Notes: a model not told the origin generated them from the sequence alone. Shown: positions 9,492 through 18,458, counted from the first letter of the stretch. The stretch: 55,247 nucleotides of DNA from Phyllobacterium bourgognense (GCF_003337575.1 NZ_QPJM01000022.1:1-55247); one strand, 5' to 3'. Made by a program: numbers and translations.

Positions 9492-10256
9492 ATGAGCAGA
9501 TTTCAGGGCAAGAAGGCCGTTGTCATCGGTGGCACCCATGGAATGGGACTGGCGGTGGCGCAGGCGTTGATCGACGGCGACGCCGAGGTCCTGATCACGG
9601 GGCGCAATGAAAAGAACCTTGCGGACGCCCGTCAGGCGCTTGGCGGCAGCGTCCATGCGGTCCGGTCCGATATCGCCAGCATGGGCGACATCGCCGTGCT
9701 CAGCGTGGAAGTGGGGCAGAAGCTCGGCGAGATCGATTTCCTGCACGTCAACGCCGGCGTGTCGGAGCTGGAACCGTTCGACCAGGTCACTGAAGCGTCC
9801 TACGACCGCCAGTTCGACATCAACACCAGGGGCGCCTTTTTCACCACCCAGCGCCTCATTCCGCTGATCAAGGAGGGCGGTGCGATCGTCTTCACCTCGT
9901 CGATCGCCGAGGATTCCGGCATCGCGGGCATGGCGGTGTATTCCGCCAGCAAGGCGGCGCTGCGCGCCTTCGGCAAGGTGCTGGCATCGGAACTCCTGCC
10001 GCGAAAAATCCGCGTCAACGTGGTGAGCCCCGGCTTCATCGACACGCCGACCATGGGCGTGGCCGGCGCCTCGGTGGAAGAGCGCGCCGCCTTCATGAAG
10101 GTCGGCGACGAGGTGACGCCGATGAAGCGCCACGGCACGCCGGAGGAGGTGGCGCGCGCCGTTTTGTTCCTCGCCTTCGACGCCACCTTCACCACCGGCG
10201 AGCGGATCAAGGTCGACGGCGGCCTCGGCCAGGATCTGTCGCTGGCCATGGGGTGA
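9492..10256 (+). CDS. SDR-family oxidoreductase
   Basis: A 254-residue classical short-chain dehydrogenase. The nucleotide-binding motif GGTHGMG is near residues 13-19, NAG near 90, the catalytic serine in [14 protein letters not shown] (Tyr/Lys) near 155-159, and the family tail [15 protein letters not shown] after strand 2 suggests NADP preference. The substrate is unknown. It is divergent from an HxlR regulator and followed 67 bases later by the imine-reductase-like gene on the same strand; both are probably controlled together. Confidence 0.92.
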   Translation: MSRFQGKKAVVIGGTHGMGLAVAQALIDGDAEVLITGRNEKNLADARQALGGSVHAVRSDIASMGDIAVLSVEVGQKLGEIDFLHVNAGVSELEPFDQVTEASYDRQFDINTRGAFFTTQRLIPLIKEGGAIVFTSSIAEDSGIAGMAVYSASKAALRAFGKVLASELLPRKIRVNVVSPGFIDTPTMGVAGASVEERAAFMKVGDEVTPMKRHGTPEEVARAVLFLAFDATFTTGERIKVDGGLGQDLSLAMG

Positions 10257-10323
10257 ATAGGAACGTCGCACGCATAGCTCGCCGCGTAACTTCACAATCG
10301 AACCGAAAAAGAAAGGAAAACAA

Positions 10324-11217
10324 ATGTCCGACATATCCGTCATCGGTCTTGGCGCCATGGGCTCGGCCCTAGCCGGGGCGCTCCTGAAAAGCGGCCTTAG
10401 CGTCACTCTGTGGAACCGTTCGCCGGCCAAGGCTGAGGCGCTCGTAGCCAAGGGCGCTGTCGCCGCCGCGAGCGTCAAGGATGCCGTCGAGGCGAGCAAA
10501 CTGGTGGTCGCCTGCCTGCTGGTCTACGATACCGTGTATGAGGCGTTCGAGCCGGCAAAGGATGCGCTTGCCGGCCGCACGCTGGTCAACCTCACCAACG
10601 GCACGCCGGCGCAGGCGCGCGAGATGGCACAATGGGCAGCCACCCGGGGCGCCGACTACCTCGACGGCGGCATCATGGCGGTTCCGCCGATGATCGGCCA
10701 AGCCGAGGCGCTGATCCTCTACAGCGGTGCGCACGCGGCGTTCGCGGCGCACGGGAAAACGCTCGGCGCGCTGGGGGCGGCCAGATATCTCGGCGACGAC
10801 GCCGGGCTGGCACCGTTGCACGACATTGCCCTGCTCACGGCCATGTACGGCCTGTTCTCGGGTGTCACGCATGCCTTCGCGCTGACCGGATCGGAAAAGG
10901 TGCCGGCGGAAAAATTCCTGCCGATGCTGACCAACTGGCTCGGGGCGGTCATGACATGGCTGCCCGACATGGCACGGCGCATCGACAGCAGCGACTACCG
11001 CAGTGATGTCGTCTCGAACCTCGAGATGCAGGCGGCGGCCTTCGACAACTTTATCGCGGCCAGCGAGGGCCAGAGTGTCAGCCCCGAACTGATTGCGCCG
11101 ATGCTCCAGCTCATAAAAAAAGCCGTCGCATCGGGCTATGGCGATGCCGACCAGGCGAGCCTGGTCGAGATGCTCAGGACTAGGCCGCACGCCGAGAGGC
11201 AGCGGGCGGCGGGCTGA
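10324..11217 (+). CDS. imine-reductase-like NAD(P)-dependent oxidoreductase
   Basis: A 297-residue member of the beta-hydroxyacid dehydrogenase/imine reductase superfamily. The N-terminal Rossmann domain begins VIGLGAMGSALAGALLKSG with NRSPAKAE after strand 2 (NADPH type). The interdomain helix and C-terminal helical domain carry LHDIALLTAMYGLFSGVTHA and SDVVSNLEMQAAAFDNFIAA, the pattern of imine reductases that reduce cyclic imines, rather than the lysine-centred motif of hydroxyisobutyrate dehydrogenases. AAAGGAAAA precedes the ATG. It follows the SDR gene and is likely its operon partner. The physiological substrate is unknown. Confidence 0.85.
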   Translation: MSDISVIGLGAMGSALAGALLKSGLSVTLWNRSPAKAEALVAKGAVAAASVKDAVEASKLVVACLLVYDTVYEAFEPAKDALAGRTLVNLTNGTPAQAREMAQWAATRGADYLDGGIMAVPPMIGQAEALILYSGAHAAFAAHGKTLGALGAARYLGDDAGLAPLHDIALLTAMYGLFSGVTHAFALTGSEKVPAEKFLPMLTNWLGAVMTWLPDMARRIDSSDYRSDVVSNLEMQAAAFDNFIAASEGQSVSPELIAPMLQLIKKAVASGYGDADQASLVEMLRTRPHAERQRAAG

Positions 11218-11425
11218 GGGCGCGCGATCCAGCGCCTGCATCATGTGGGCCTCTATTTCCTGCCGCAACCTGGCGCGTTCCACCGCGTCGGCGGTCACGA
11301 GATAGAGATCGACGAGCGTATCAAGGGTACGCTCAGGAAATGCAGGCGGGCAATCGGAACAATCCAGCCCACGTCCCGGCAGGGACATCTCGGCGCACCA
11401 CGGATGCGGTGCAAATGGTCAATGG

Positions 11426-11548
11426 TCATGACGATATATTGCTGTGAATGGCGGCTCCCTTGAGGCGTTGGAACGGCTGTCCGCTCTTGAGCATACTGTG
11501 CATGATGACAAGCTTTCTAGCCACCGTGATCGTTGCGCGCTTGAACAT
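11426..11548 (-). pseudogene. IS110/IS1111-type transposase, C-terminal remnant
   Basis: Forty codons on the minus strand (MFKRATITVARKLVIMHSML, then KSGQPFQRLKGAAIHSNISS and a stop) resemble the end of IS110/IS1111 transposases, whose tails read ARKLAVIMHRMWKDGTEF. The rest of the transposase is absent, and no end sequences were identified. The remainder of 11218-11600 shows no gene. Confidence 0.5.
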
Positions 11549-11625
11549 CTAGCTGGCGGACGCATCACGGTCCGGTCCGGAATCCGGACCTGCAAAAATC
11601 AAACTGGCCATGCTAATGTTGCGGC

Positions 11626-12345
11626 ATGGCAGGTCATGGTCAGTTCTGTTCGGTGGCGCGCTCCCAAGAGGTTCTTGGCGGCCGGTGGACCATGCTCATC
11701 GTGCGCGAACTGCTTTGCGGGAGCCGGCGCTTCAACGACATCCGCCGGGGCATCCCCCGCATTTCCCGCACGATGCTCTCGGAGCGACTCCAAGAGCTGG
11801 TGCTCACAGGCGCGGTGCATCGCTCCGATGGACAACATGGGCCAGAATACGCGCTCACCACCGCGGGAATGGAGCTCGCGCCTCTGGTCGGCGCCCTGGC
11901 AGAATGGGGGCAAAAATGGCTCGCAAGACATCCCGAGGACGAGGATCTCGACCTGGAGCCGGTGCTCATCGACATGGAACGGCGCGTCTGCCTGAAAGAA
12001 CTGCCCAAGGATCCGCTGGTGGTGCGGTTTGACATTCACGGGCAACAGCCCCGCTTCTTGCTTCTAAAGCAGTCGGAGACGGCGCTGTGCGGTCAGAACC
12101 CGGGCTTTCCCGAGCCACTACGGGTTGTCGGACCGCTCCATGCCCTCGTGGCGTGGTGGCGAGGCGATATCGGTTTCGGGGAAGCGCGCCGCATCGGCCT
12201 GGTGGTCGAAGGGCAAAGAGCCTTAGCGCGTGCATTCCCGCGATGGTTCGAACGATATCAGTTTGCCCATGTCGAACCGGCTGGCGATATGCATCAACCC
12301 CGCCGGCGTACCTCAGACGCCATCGCGGGAACCGGATCGTCATGA
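11626..12345 (+). CDS. HxlR-type winged-helix regulator with C-terminal extension
   Basis: A 239-residue regulator. The first ~105 residues are an HxlR-type winged helix (FCSVARSQEVLGGRWTMLIV, RFNDIRRGIPRISRTMLSER, YALTTAGMELAPLVGALAEW). The following ~120 residues form a second domain (LVVRFDIHGQQPRFLLLKQS; RWFERYQFAHVEP) as seen in longer HxlR-like proteins, probably a ligand-sensing SCP2-like fold. Its TGA overlaps the ATG of the DUF488 gene (ATGA at 12342-12345), so the two are translationally coupled. Confidence 0.85.
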   Translation: MAGHGQFCSVARSQEVLGGRWTMLIVRELLCGSRRFNDIRRGIPRISRTMLSERLQELVLTGAVHRSDGQHGPEYALTTAGMELAPLVGALAEWGQKWLARHPEDEDLDLEPVLIDMERRVCLKELPKDPLVVRFDIHGQQPRFLLLKQSETALCGQNPGFPEPLRVVGPLHALVAWWRGDIGFGEARRIGLVVEGQRALARAFPRWFERYQFAHVEPAGDMHQPRRRTSDAIAGTGSS

Positions 12346-12725
12346 GCGTCCGGATCGTCAGCCTCGACGATCTCCGCCTGCCTGAAGAAGGTGTGCGGAT
12401 TGGAGCCGTGCGCCGCCCATCGCGCGGCGTCCGCAAGGAACGGTATGCGGCGGATGACTGGTTCGACGTCTGGTATCCCGACTTGGCGCCTAGCAACGAG
12501 TTGATGTCGCAAGGCAATGCTGCCTCGACGGACGGCGAGTGGGCCGCTTTCGTCAAGGTCCGCGCCGAAATGAGCGAGCCCATGGCACGGCGCTCGCTCG
12601 ATCTTCTCTCCGCGCTCTCGCATGGCAGCCGTTTCTCGATCGGCTGCTACTGTGAGGACGAATCCCGCTGCCACCGCTCGGTGCTTCGCGAACTTCTGAG
12701 TGATCGAAGAGCATCGATTGGCTGA
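12342..12725 (+). CDS. DUF488-family protein
   Basis: A 127-residue protein matching the DUF488 family: start VRIVSLDDLRLP, central VRKERYAADDWFDVWYPDL, and C-terminal FSIGCYCEDESRCHRSVLRE with conserved cysteines and histidine. The function is unknown; the family is widespread and often near regulators. The ATG lies inside the stop region of the preceding HxlR gene, which fixes the start; upstream open sequence in this frame is antisense-like and is not counted. Confidence 0.8.
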   Translation: MSVRIVSLDDLRLPEEGVRIGAVRRPSRGVRKERYAADDWFDVWYPDLAPSNELMSQGNAASTDGEWAAFVKVRAEMSEPMARRSLDLLSALSHGSRFSIGCYCEDESRCHRSVLRELLSDRRASIG

Positions 12726-12828
12726 ATGCGCGCCGACGCGCCCTGGATGCGGTCCAGATTTCGTACCCCCGCTGCTTCGACCGGCCAGTAAACTCTCCTC
12801 AGTTCCCTTGTGCCGACAGGAGAGAGTC

Positions 12829-13140
12829 GTGGCTGCCCATCTGATTGTGCTTTATCCGAAACCCAAAGATGCCGCCGAATTCGACCGCGCGTATCGCGAC
12901 GAGCATCTGCCTTACGCCGGGCCGAGGCTCGAGGGCGCCTCAGGCGTCGTCACCAAGCGCGTCGTCGGCCCGGCCTTCGCACCACCGCCTTACCATCTCA
13001 TCTCGGACGTCACCTTCCCGACGATCGAGGCGTTGAAGGCCTGCGCCGGATCGGCCGGAGGCAAGGAAGCCCTGACGCACGCCGCGTCGATCAGTTCCGG
13101 CGGCCAACCCATGCTCATCGCCGCCGTCGATGACGAATAG
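12829..13140 (+). CDS. EthD-domain protein
   Basis: A 103-residue dimeric alpha/beta-barrel (EthD) protein: AAHLIVLYPKPKDAAEFDRA then YRDEHLPYAGPRLEGASG, and LISDVTFPTIEALKACAG. The start is GTG at 12829 with ACAGGAGAG upstream, chosen over an ATG at 12700 that lacks a ribosome site and overlaps the DUF488 gene. EthD proteins are ~100 residues, often accessory to degradation pathways; no specific reaction can be assigned. Confidence 0.8.
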   Translation: MAAHLIVLYPKPKDAAEFDRAYRDEHLPYAGPRLEGASGVVTKRVVGPAFAPPPYHLISDVTFPTIEALKACAGSAGGKEALTHAASISSGGQPMLIAAVDDE

Positions 13141-13271
13141 ACGACACCGAACGTGCCGGATCGCGGTCGGAAAGTTCAGGCAGACATGAAGCGACTCCTC
13201 ACCAAGCCATCGCACCAGCGATCCGCCGTGGCGACGACGCTTTCATCCGTCATCTGCGAAGGGGCCCAGTC

Positions 13272-14231
13272 ATGACCAGACCGCGAAGCAATATCCTCGG
13301 GTGCATCGGCAACACCTCGCTAATAGCTTTGCGCAATGTCGTGCCAAGCAACGGCGTGCGAATACTGATGAAGCTGGAAAGCGAAAACCCGACCGGCAGC
13401 ATCAAGGATCGGCAGGCGCTTGCCATGATCGAGGCGCCTGAGGCGGACGGCCGCCTCCCGCCGGGCGGCGCGGTCGTGGAATATACCGGGGGCAGCACCG
13501 GCGTGTCGCTCTCGCTGATCTGCGCCGTCAAAGGCCATCTGCTGCATATTGTGAGCTCCGACGCCTTCTCCCGGGAGAAGCTCGATCACATGCGGATCCT
13601 GGGCGCCAGACTCCAGATCGTGCGGAGCGAGTCCGGACGCATGACCGAGAAGCTGACCCGCGACATGATCGAAGCCGCGCGCATTGTCGCTGAGGAAACA
13701 GGAGCCTTCTGGACCGATCAGTTGAACAATGAAGACCAGTTGGCGGCCTATCGCCAACTGGCCGAGGAAATCTGGCTGCAAACGGAAGGGCAGATCGACG
13801 CCTTCGTCCAGAGCGTAGGATCGGCAGGCTCCATCCGAGGTGTCGCTGAAACCCTTCGCGGGCACGATGCAAAGATTCAGATCATCGCGGTGGAGCCTGC
13901 CGAATCCGCCGTGCTCTCAGGCGGCCCGACCGGCGCACACAAGATCGACGGCGTCGGAGCGGGCTTTGTCGTGCCGCTCTGGCGGGCGGGCATCGCCGAC
14001 GACATTGAGCCGGTATCGACACTAGCGGCCACGACCATGGCGCTTCGGCTCGCCCGGGAGGAGGGCCTGTTTGCCGGGACGTCGACCGGCGCCAATGTCG
14101 TGGCGGCGCTTCGGCTTGCCGAACGCCTGGAGCCACCGGCCACGATCGTCACCGTGATGTGCGACGCCGGGATGAAGTATCTCAAGACCTACGGAAGTCA
14201 GTTTGATGATGGAGGCGGCCTCCGCAATTGA
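13272..14231 (+). CDS. cysteine synthase family PLP enzyme
   Basis: A 319-residue fold-type II PLP enzyme. The PLP lysine lies in ENPTGSIKDRQAL near residue 45, the asparagine-loop equivalent is EYTGGSTGVS (canonical cysteine synthases have TSGNTG), and the phosphate-binding loop is SVGSAGSIRGV instead of GTGGT. These changes suggest a substrate other than O-acetylserine, or a divergent subgroup. The C-terminal GLFAGTSTGANVVAAL and MCDAGMKYLKT are typical. It follows the EthD gene at 131 bases and is followed by a hairpin. Confidence 0.85.
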   Translation: MTRPRSNILGCIGNTSLIALRNVVPSNGVRILMKLESENPTGSIKDRQALAMIEAPEADGRLPPGGAVVEYTGGSTGVSLSLICAVKGHLLHIVSSDAFSREKLDHMRILGARLQIVRSESGRMTEKLTRDMIEAARIVAEETGAFWTDQLNNEDQLAAYRQLAEEIWLQTEGQIDAFVQSVGSAGSIRGVAETLRGHDAKIQIIAVEPAESAVLSGGPTGAHKIDGVGAGFVVPLWRAGIADDIEPVSTLAATTMALRLAREEGLFAGTSTGANVVAALRLAERLEPPATIVTVMCDAGMKYLKTYGSQFDDGGGLRN

Positions 14232-14352
14232 TGAAGCGCGGCCCGTTCGCTCAAAGATCATCCCTCTGCGCCAGGAGTCAGGTATGCAAACCCACCATGA
14301 TCAAACCGACAAACGCCGAATGCGTCTCTCCGGTGGGCTAGTCACAAAGGCG

Positions 14353-14379
14353 GCAAGCGGGCTATAGCGGCCCGCTTGC
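14353..14379. terminator. hairpin after the cysteine-synthase-like gene
   Basis: Perfect 10-base arms GCAAGCGGGC (14353-14362) and GCCCGCTTGC (14370-14379) with a 7-base loop. No T run follows, so it may act as an RNA-stability structure rather than a strong intrinsic terminator. Confidence 0.5.
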
Positions 14380-14449
14380 TACTGTTGCGTCACATGGACC
14401 ATGAGGACTTCGATACGCTTGTCTAAGAAACCTGAGACGCGTTTGACGG

Positions 14450-14662
14450 TTACAGCACGACGTGCCCTGGTTCGATGATGAACAGGTCATTCATTTTCTG
14501 GGCGATGCCTTCAGAGCGCGCTGCCAGCATATGCTCGACCATGCGCAAGCTGAGCGGAAACCGAAAATAGAGCCAAACGGCATGGGCAATCACTTCCGCT
14601 GGAAACCGGTGGCGACGATAGAATGGATCACGTGCAAATCTGGTCATCACCCCAGATCCCAC
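14450..14662 (-). mobile_element. IS6-family transposase, N-terminal remnant
   Basis: On the minus strand from 14662: MTRFARDPFYRRHRFPAEVI, then AHAVWLYFRFPLSLRMVEHM, LAAR, which is the start of IS6/IS26-type transposases. After about 55 residues similarity ends and the frame runs on to an unrelated stop. The DDE catalytic core is missing. CTACTGTTGCGTCAC near 14379-14393 slightly resembles an IS6 terminal repeat, but the opposite end was not found. Confidence 0.65.
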
Positions 14663-14831
14663 ATTTTCATCGATGCTCTGTTAACGTTACGGTGCCTATG
14701 CGACCGATCTAGCTCAGGTGAGCGACTGGCACATTACCGAGCCGATGATATTGCCGCTATTGTTGCTATGGTTCCAACTCTTGGATTTGAGGAGCGGCGT
14801 TACAGCCTTCATGACGTCGCCTCGTAAAGCC

Positions 14832-15710
14832 TCAGCCCCATCCATGTGCTGCCAGTCCGTAAACCCATGGCTCGCCGGGCTTCCGATTCAGGAACTTTTT
14901 CCCCTTCGACATCGTCGTGACCGTATCGAAAACGCCGAGCCTGCATTGCGCGAGGAAGTCTGCAAAAGCGCCGTCTTTCTCACGGGTGTCGACGCGTGCA
15001 AATTCCCCCTTGAGATGTTGAAAATGAACCGCGGTCAGATTGATTGCGTCTTGATCGCTGGCGGCGACAACTGGACCAATAACCTTGCCGCGACCGAACT
15101 CACGGCAGCAGGAGTACCCAACAAGTTGACCATTGCGTCTCAGTCCGTAAATTGTGGCTTTTTCAGTGATCAGAGCGAGCAGACTGGTGCGATCGGTCCC
15201 GAATGCCTGACAATCCAGGCTCGCGATGGCGCCTAATTCTTCTGATGGCATGGCGACCAGTTCTCCGCTCAGGGGAGGAGTGGCCGGCAGTGTCAGGGCG
15301 ACGTCGCCCTGACACTGATACACGGTTGCTTCGTTCAAAAAGCCGAGCGAAACGTACAGACTGTAGGCAGCGTTGGTGGCGTTGAGGCTAAGGTTTCTGC
15401 CGGCGCAGCGCCCCAGAACCTGATCCATGAGCCAGCGGCCGTTGCCCTGTGCCTGCGTGCGCGGAGAAGTAATCACCATGCCAATAGTGGCGAAATCTAC
15501 TCCGTGCGGAAACCACATTGCCGTTCCGAAAACCCGTCCGATGCCATCGACGGCAACAAGGCCCTGTCCGCTCTGCAACAGCATTTCCCAGTCATTGGGA
15601 CGGTGCGGCCAGCCAACACCCAGCGATAGGGCATGAAGGAAGCTGATATCCACCTCTGCGATATCACGCGCAACCAGTTCAAACGATTTCAGTCGCACTG
15701 AATTTTGCAT
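14832..15710 (-). CDS. double-GNAT acetyltransferase
   Basis: A 292-residue protein with an N-terminal GNAT domain (VDGIGRVFGTAMWFPHGVDF; TSPRTQAQGNGRWLMDQVLG is the acetyl-CoA loop, Q/R-x-x-G-x-G/A-like; YSLYVSLGFLNEATVYQCQG) and a second half of the Acetyltransf_18/DUF1248 type (ATIYGLRRNGQLVGYSCCRE; GKVIGPVVAASDQDAINLTA). It is a diverged paralogue of the protein at 24970-25815, sharing GWPHR near residue 33, the YxSLGF/YEKLGF element and the GPVVA element. It is divergent from the deacetylase gene at 15961. Confidence 0.85.
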   Translation of the reverse strand: MQNSVRLKSFELVARDIAEVDISFLHALSLGVGWPHRPNDWEMLLQSGQGLVAVDGIGRVFGTAMWFPHGVDFATIGMVITSPRTQAQGNGRWLMDQVLGRCAGRNLSLNATNAAYSLYVSLGFLNEATVYQCQGDVALTLPATPPLSGELVAMPSEELGAIASLDCQAFGTDRTSLLALITEKATIYGLRRNGQLVGYSCCREFGRGKVIGPVVAASDQDAINLTAVHFQHLKGEFARVDTREKDGAFADFLAQCRLGVFDTVTTMSKGKKFLNRKPGEPWVYGLAAHGWG

Positions 15711-15960
15711 TTCAGCTTATCCGCTTTCTTCACCCCGTAACCGAGCCTGGGGCATGCAGTTTGTTATCCTGTCGATGAATGCCATCACGTTATAGGCATA
15801 TTTTGTGCATCATCGCACGGCAATGCCGGCACGTATTGCTTCTGGGCAGGGCGAATTCGCAATCTTTGTTTGAAGCTTAGCATTATTCGGCACGGAATAC
15901 GTCTCAAGGCAATTATGCTGATAACCGTTCGAAACTCTGCTCTCTCACGGCGTGACGTAT

Positions 15961-17085
15961 ATGAAGGTCGAAGAAATTCTGGCAATGCTGATACGGTTTC
16001 CCTCGGTTGTGGGCAAACCGAATGATGCGATCGTCGACTGGATCAGCACCTACGGGCAAGCTGCTGGCGCGAAAGCAACTGTGCTGCCGGGACCGGAGGG
16101 CGACAGAGCCAATCTATTCATAACTGCCGGGCCGCATAATGTGCCCGGCTATATTCTTTCAGGTCACATGGACGTTGTGCCGGCCGGCGAGGCAGGGTGG
16201 AAAACGGATCCCTTCCAACTCCGACAGGATGGAAAGAGGCTTTGCGGTCGCGGAACGACCGATATGAAGGGCTTCCTAGCCTGCGCATTGGCTGCTTTGC
16301 CAAAACTTGCCGCCAGCAATCTGCAACGTCCTGTACACCTTGCTTTTTCCTATGATGAAGAGGCTGGTTGCCGTGGGGTACCGCATTTGCTTGCAGCTTT
16401 ACCCGATTTGTGCGCGAAGCCCTTGGGGGCAATCATCGGTGAGCCGAGCCGGATGCAAGCTGTACGTGCGCATAAGGGAAAAGCAGCAGCAAGGCTTGAA
16501 GTGGTGGGGCACTCAGGACATTCGTCTCGGCCCGATCTGGGATTGAATGCGGTTCATGCCATGGCGAACGTCATCGCACAGGCGGTGGTCTACGGCCGGT
16601 CTCTGGAGCAGGGCCCCTTTGATGACAGTTTCGAGCCGCCCTATTCGTCCTTACAGTTTGGTGTCGTTTCTGGTGGTCAGGCCGTCAATATCATCCCTGA
16701 TCGATGTACTGCCGATATCGAAGTGCGTGCCATTTCCGGTGTCTCGCCAAGGCTGTTGCTGAAAGAGGTAAAAGAGCAGCTGTTCGCCTTGAGAGAGCGA
16801 GGTTATGAGGTGGTTTGGCACGAATTGAGCGCGTATCCGGCATTATCGCTGCCGCGGGACGCCAAGCTTGCAACGCTTTTGGTCGAACTCACCGGAAAGG
16901 AAACGCTTCCTGCCGTGAGTTATGGCACCGAAGCTGGGCTTTATCAGCAGGCTGGCATCGAAGCCATCATCTGTGGCCCCGGGGATATCAGCCGTGCGCA
17001 TCGCCCAAATGAATACATCGAGATCGATGAACTCAACGCGTGCCAGAAAATGATCGAAGATCTCGGCGCACGCCTTGCAGCATGA
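15961..17085 (+). CDS. argE: ArgE-type N-acyl amino acid deacetylase (M20)
   Basis: A zinc amidohydrolase of peptidase family M20, 374 residues from ATG 15961 (a GTG at 15952 is an alternative; neither has a strong ribosome site). Metal ligands and catalytic residues are visible: LSGHMDVVPAG (His, Asp), GTTDMKGFLA (Asp), SYDEEAGCRG (Glu-Glu), IGEPSRM, and a late histidine in SRAHRPNEYIEIDEL. The dimerisation domain starts at RAHKGKAAARLEVVGHSGHS. ArgE hydrolyses N-acetylornithine, but here it opens a catabolic operon and could deacetylate another N-acetylated amino acid. The next gene follows at 24 bases. Confidence 0.88.
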   Translation: MKVEEILAMLIRFPSVVGKPNDAIVDWISTYGQAAGAKATVLPGPEGDRANLFITAGPHNVPGYILSGHMDVVPAGEAGWKTDPFQLRQDGKRLCGRGTTDMKGFLACALAALPKLAASNLQRPVHLAFSYDEEAGCRGVPHLLAALPDLCAKPLGAIIGEPSRMQAVRAHKGKAAARLEVVGHSGHSSRPDLGLNAVHAMANVIAQAVVYGRSLEQGPFDDSFEPPYSSLQFGVVSGGQAVNIIPDRCTADIEVRAISGVSPRLLLKEVKEQLFALRERGYEVVWHELSAYPALSLPRDAKLATLLVELTGKETLPAVSYGTEAGLYQQAGIEAIICGPGDISRAHRPNEYIEIDELNACQKMIEDLGARLAA

Positions 17086-17109
17086 TACTCAAGCAGACGG
17101 CAACTTTCG

Positions 17110-18033
17110 ATGGCATTTCTCTTCAATTCCGATGCAGCACGCGGTGCCGTCTTTCGCAGGGCTTTTGCGCGTGGGCTTCCAGATCTCCAGTTCTTTCAAG
17201 CTGGCGAAGATGTTGATCCTGACAAGATACGCTATTTGATTAGCTGGGTGACGCCCGATGACATCGCGCGCTATCGCAATCTGGAAATACTCTTTTCTAT
17301 CGGCGCGGGGGTTGATCAGTTCAAGCTCGCCAGCGTGCCGGAGCATGTGAAGCTCGTGCGCATGATGGAAGACAACATCATCCGCATGATGCAGGAATAT
17401 GTGGCTCTTGGCGTGTTGACACTTCATCGCGAGGCGATTGCCTATCGCGAACATCAGAAGAACGAGGAATGGCGAGCGCTTGCTGTTCCTCACGCAACTG
17501 CGCGGCGTGTCGGATTTCTTGGACTTGGGATGCTGGCGCAGGCGGCAATAGAACGTCTCAAGCCGTTTCAGTTTCCCCTTACTGGCTGGAGCCGCAGGCG
17601 GAAGGAGATTGAGGCCGTCGGATGCTTTTATGGTGAAGACCAGTTCGTCAGCTTCCTGGAGCAGACGGATATTCTCATTTGTCTTCTGCCGCTTACGGAT
17701 GAAACGCGGGGCATACTCAATGCCCCCTTGTTTGCCCATTTGCCCAGCGGCGCCCGACTCTTGCACGTCGGTCGCGGGCCACAGCTCGATCAGGCGGCAC
17801 TCATAGAGGCGTTGGATAGCGGCCATCTGGCTGGCGCGATGTTGGATGTAACTGACCCCGAACCGCTTCCGGCAGGACACCCGCTTTGGCTGCATCCCAA
17901 GGTACTTATCACGCCGCATATCGCTTCAGTAACCCAACCGGAGACGGCTGCAAAATTCGTCATCGACAATATCCAGCGTCATCGCGCAGGAAAAAAACTG
18001 ATCGGCCTGATCGACCGAACGCTAGGCTATTAA
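17110..18033 (+). CDS. ghrA: glyoxylate/hydroxypyruvate reductase A-like D-2-hydroxyacid dehydrogenase
   Basis: A 307-residue NAD(P)H-dependent 2-hydroxyacid dehydrogenase. The nucleotide-binding domain has GFLGLGMLAQAAIERL with SRRRKEIE after strand 2 (NADPH-like). Catalytic residues are in HVGRGPQLD (Arg), DVTDPEPLPAGHPLW (Glu) and ITPHIASVTQPET (His). The overall pattern is the GhrA subgroup that reduces glyoxylate and hydroxypyruvate. In this operon it may reduce or oxidise an alpha-keto/hydroxy acid produced by deamination. Confidence 0.88.
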   Translation: MAFLFNSDAARGAVFRRAFARGLPDLQFFQAGEDVDPDKIRYLISWVTPDDIARYRNLEILFSIGAGVDQFKLASVPEHVKLVRMMEDNIIRMMQEYVALGVLTLHREAIAYREHQKNEEWRALAVPHATARRVGFLGLGMLAQAAIERLKPFQFPLTGWSRRRKEIEAVGCFYGEDQFVSFLEQTDILICLLPLTDETRGILNAPLFAHLPSGARLLHVGRGPQLDQAALIEALDSGHLAGAMLDVTDPEPLPAGHPLWLHPKVLITPHIASVTQPETAAKFVIDNIQRHRAGKKLIGLIDRTLGY

Positions 18034-18050
18034 CGCAAGAGGCAAATGAC

Positions 18051-18407
18051 ATGTCACTCCTGACTACCATCGACACAAATCCAAGCTTTGCACCAAAAGA
18101 GGCGCTGCCGACCCCGGAACGGCTTATCTCAGGCAACCCAGCTTTCAAGACATGGGCGCTGGACGCCTCGAAGGGTGAAAAGGTCTTGACAGGCATCTGG
18201 GAAGCAACACCGGGGGAAACGCACTCCATCAAGGGCGCAACCTTTGAGTTCTGTCATATCCTATCCGGTCTTGTTGAGATCGAGGAAAAAGACGGCGAAA
18301 CAAACACATATCGCGCTGGCGACAGCTTTGTGATGAAACCTGGTTTCGTGGGCATCTGGCGCACCATTGAAACCGTCCGCAAGATATACGTCTGCGTTTA
18401 CGAATAG
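18051..18407 (+). CDS. cupin-domain protein (DUF861 type)
   Basis: A 118-residue single-domain cupin. The start at 18051 has AAGAGG upstream and begins 17 bases after the reductase. The cupin motifs are GIWEATPGETHSIKGATFEF and YRAGDSFVMKPGFVGIWRT, with glutamate and histidine ligands partly replaced, as in the DUF861 family (related to ureidoglycine aminohydrolase). Genes of this type are frequent companions of amine-oxidase and aldehyde-dehydrogenase genes in proteobacterial amine catabolic clusters; the reaction is unproven. Confidence 0.85.
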   Translation: MSLLTTIDTNPSFAPKEALPTPERLISGNPAFKTWALDASKGEKVLTGIWEATPGETHSIKGATFEFCHILSGLVEIEEKDGETNTYRAGDSFVMKPGFVGIWRTIETVRKIYVCVYE

Positions 18408-18458
18408 GCTATCGGCATCGATGGCGGTGCCGGTCCAGAATAATCCGCTGCATATAAC

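Noticed and set aside
9339..10499. 386-codon minus-strand frame over the SDR gene
   Set aside because: Antisense shadow of the SDR gene; histidine/arginine-rich and without motif.
10369..11388. Long minus-strand open frame (339 codons) over the imine-reductase-like gene
   Set aside because: It is antisense to a well-supported gene in GC-rich DNA; such shadow frames are common and its residues match no family.
12087..12341. Upstream extension of the DUF488 frame
   Set aside because: It overlaps the HxlR gene in another frame, and the ATGA overlap at 12342 gives the natural start.
14379..14393. IS6-like terminal repeat at CTACTGTTGCGTCAC
   Set aside because: Resemblance is limited to about seven bases and the opposite end was not found; noted with the remnant but not called as a separate feature.
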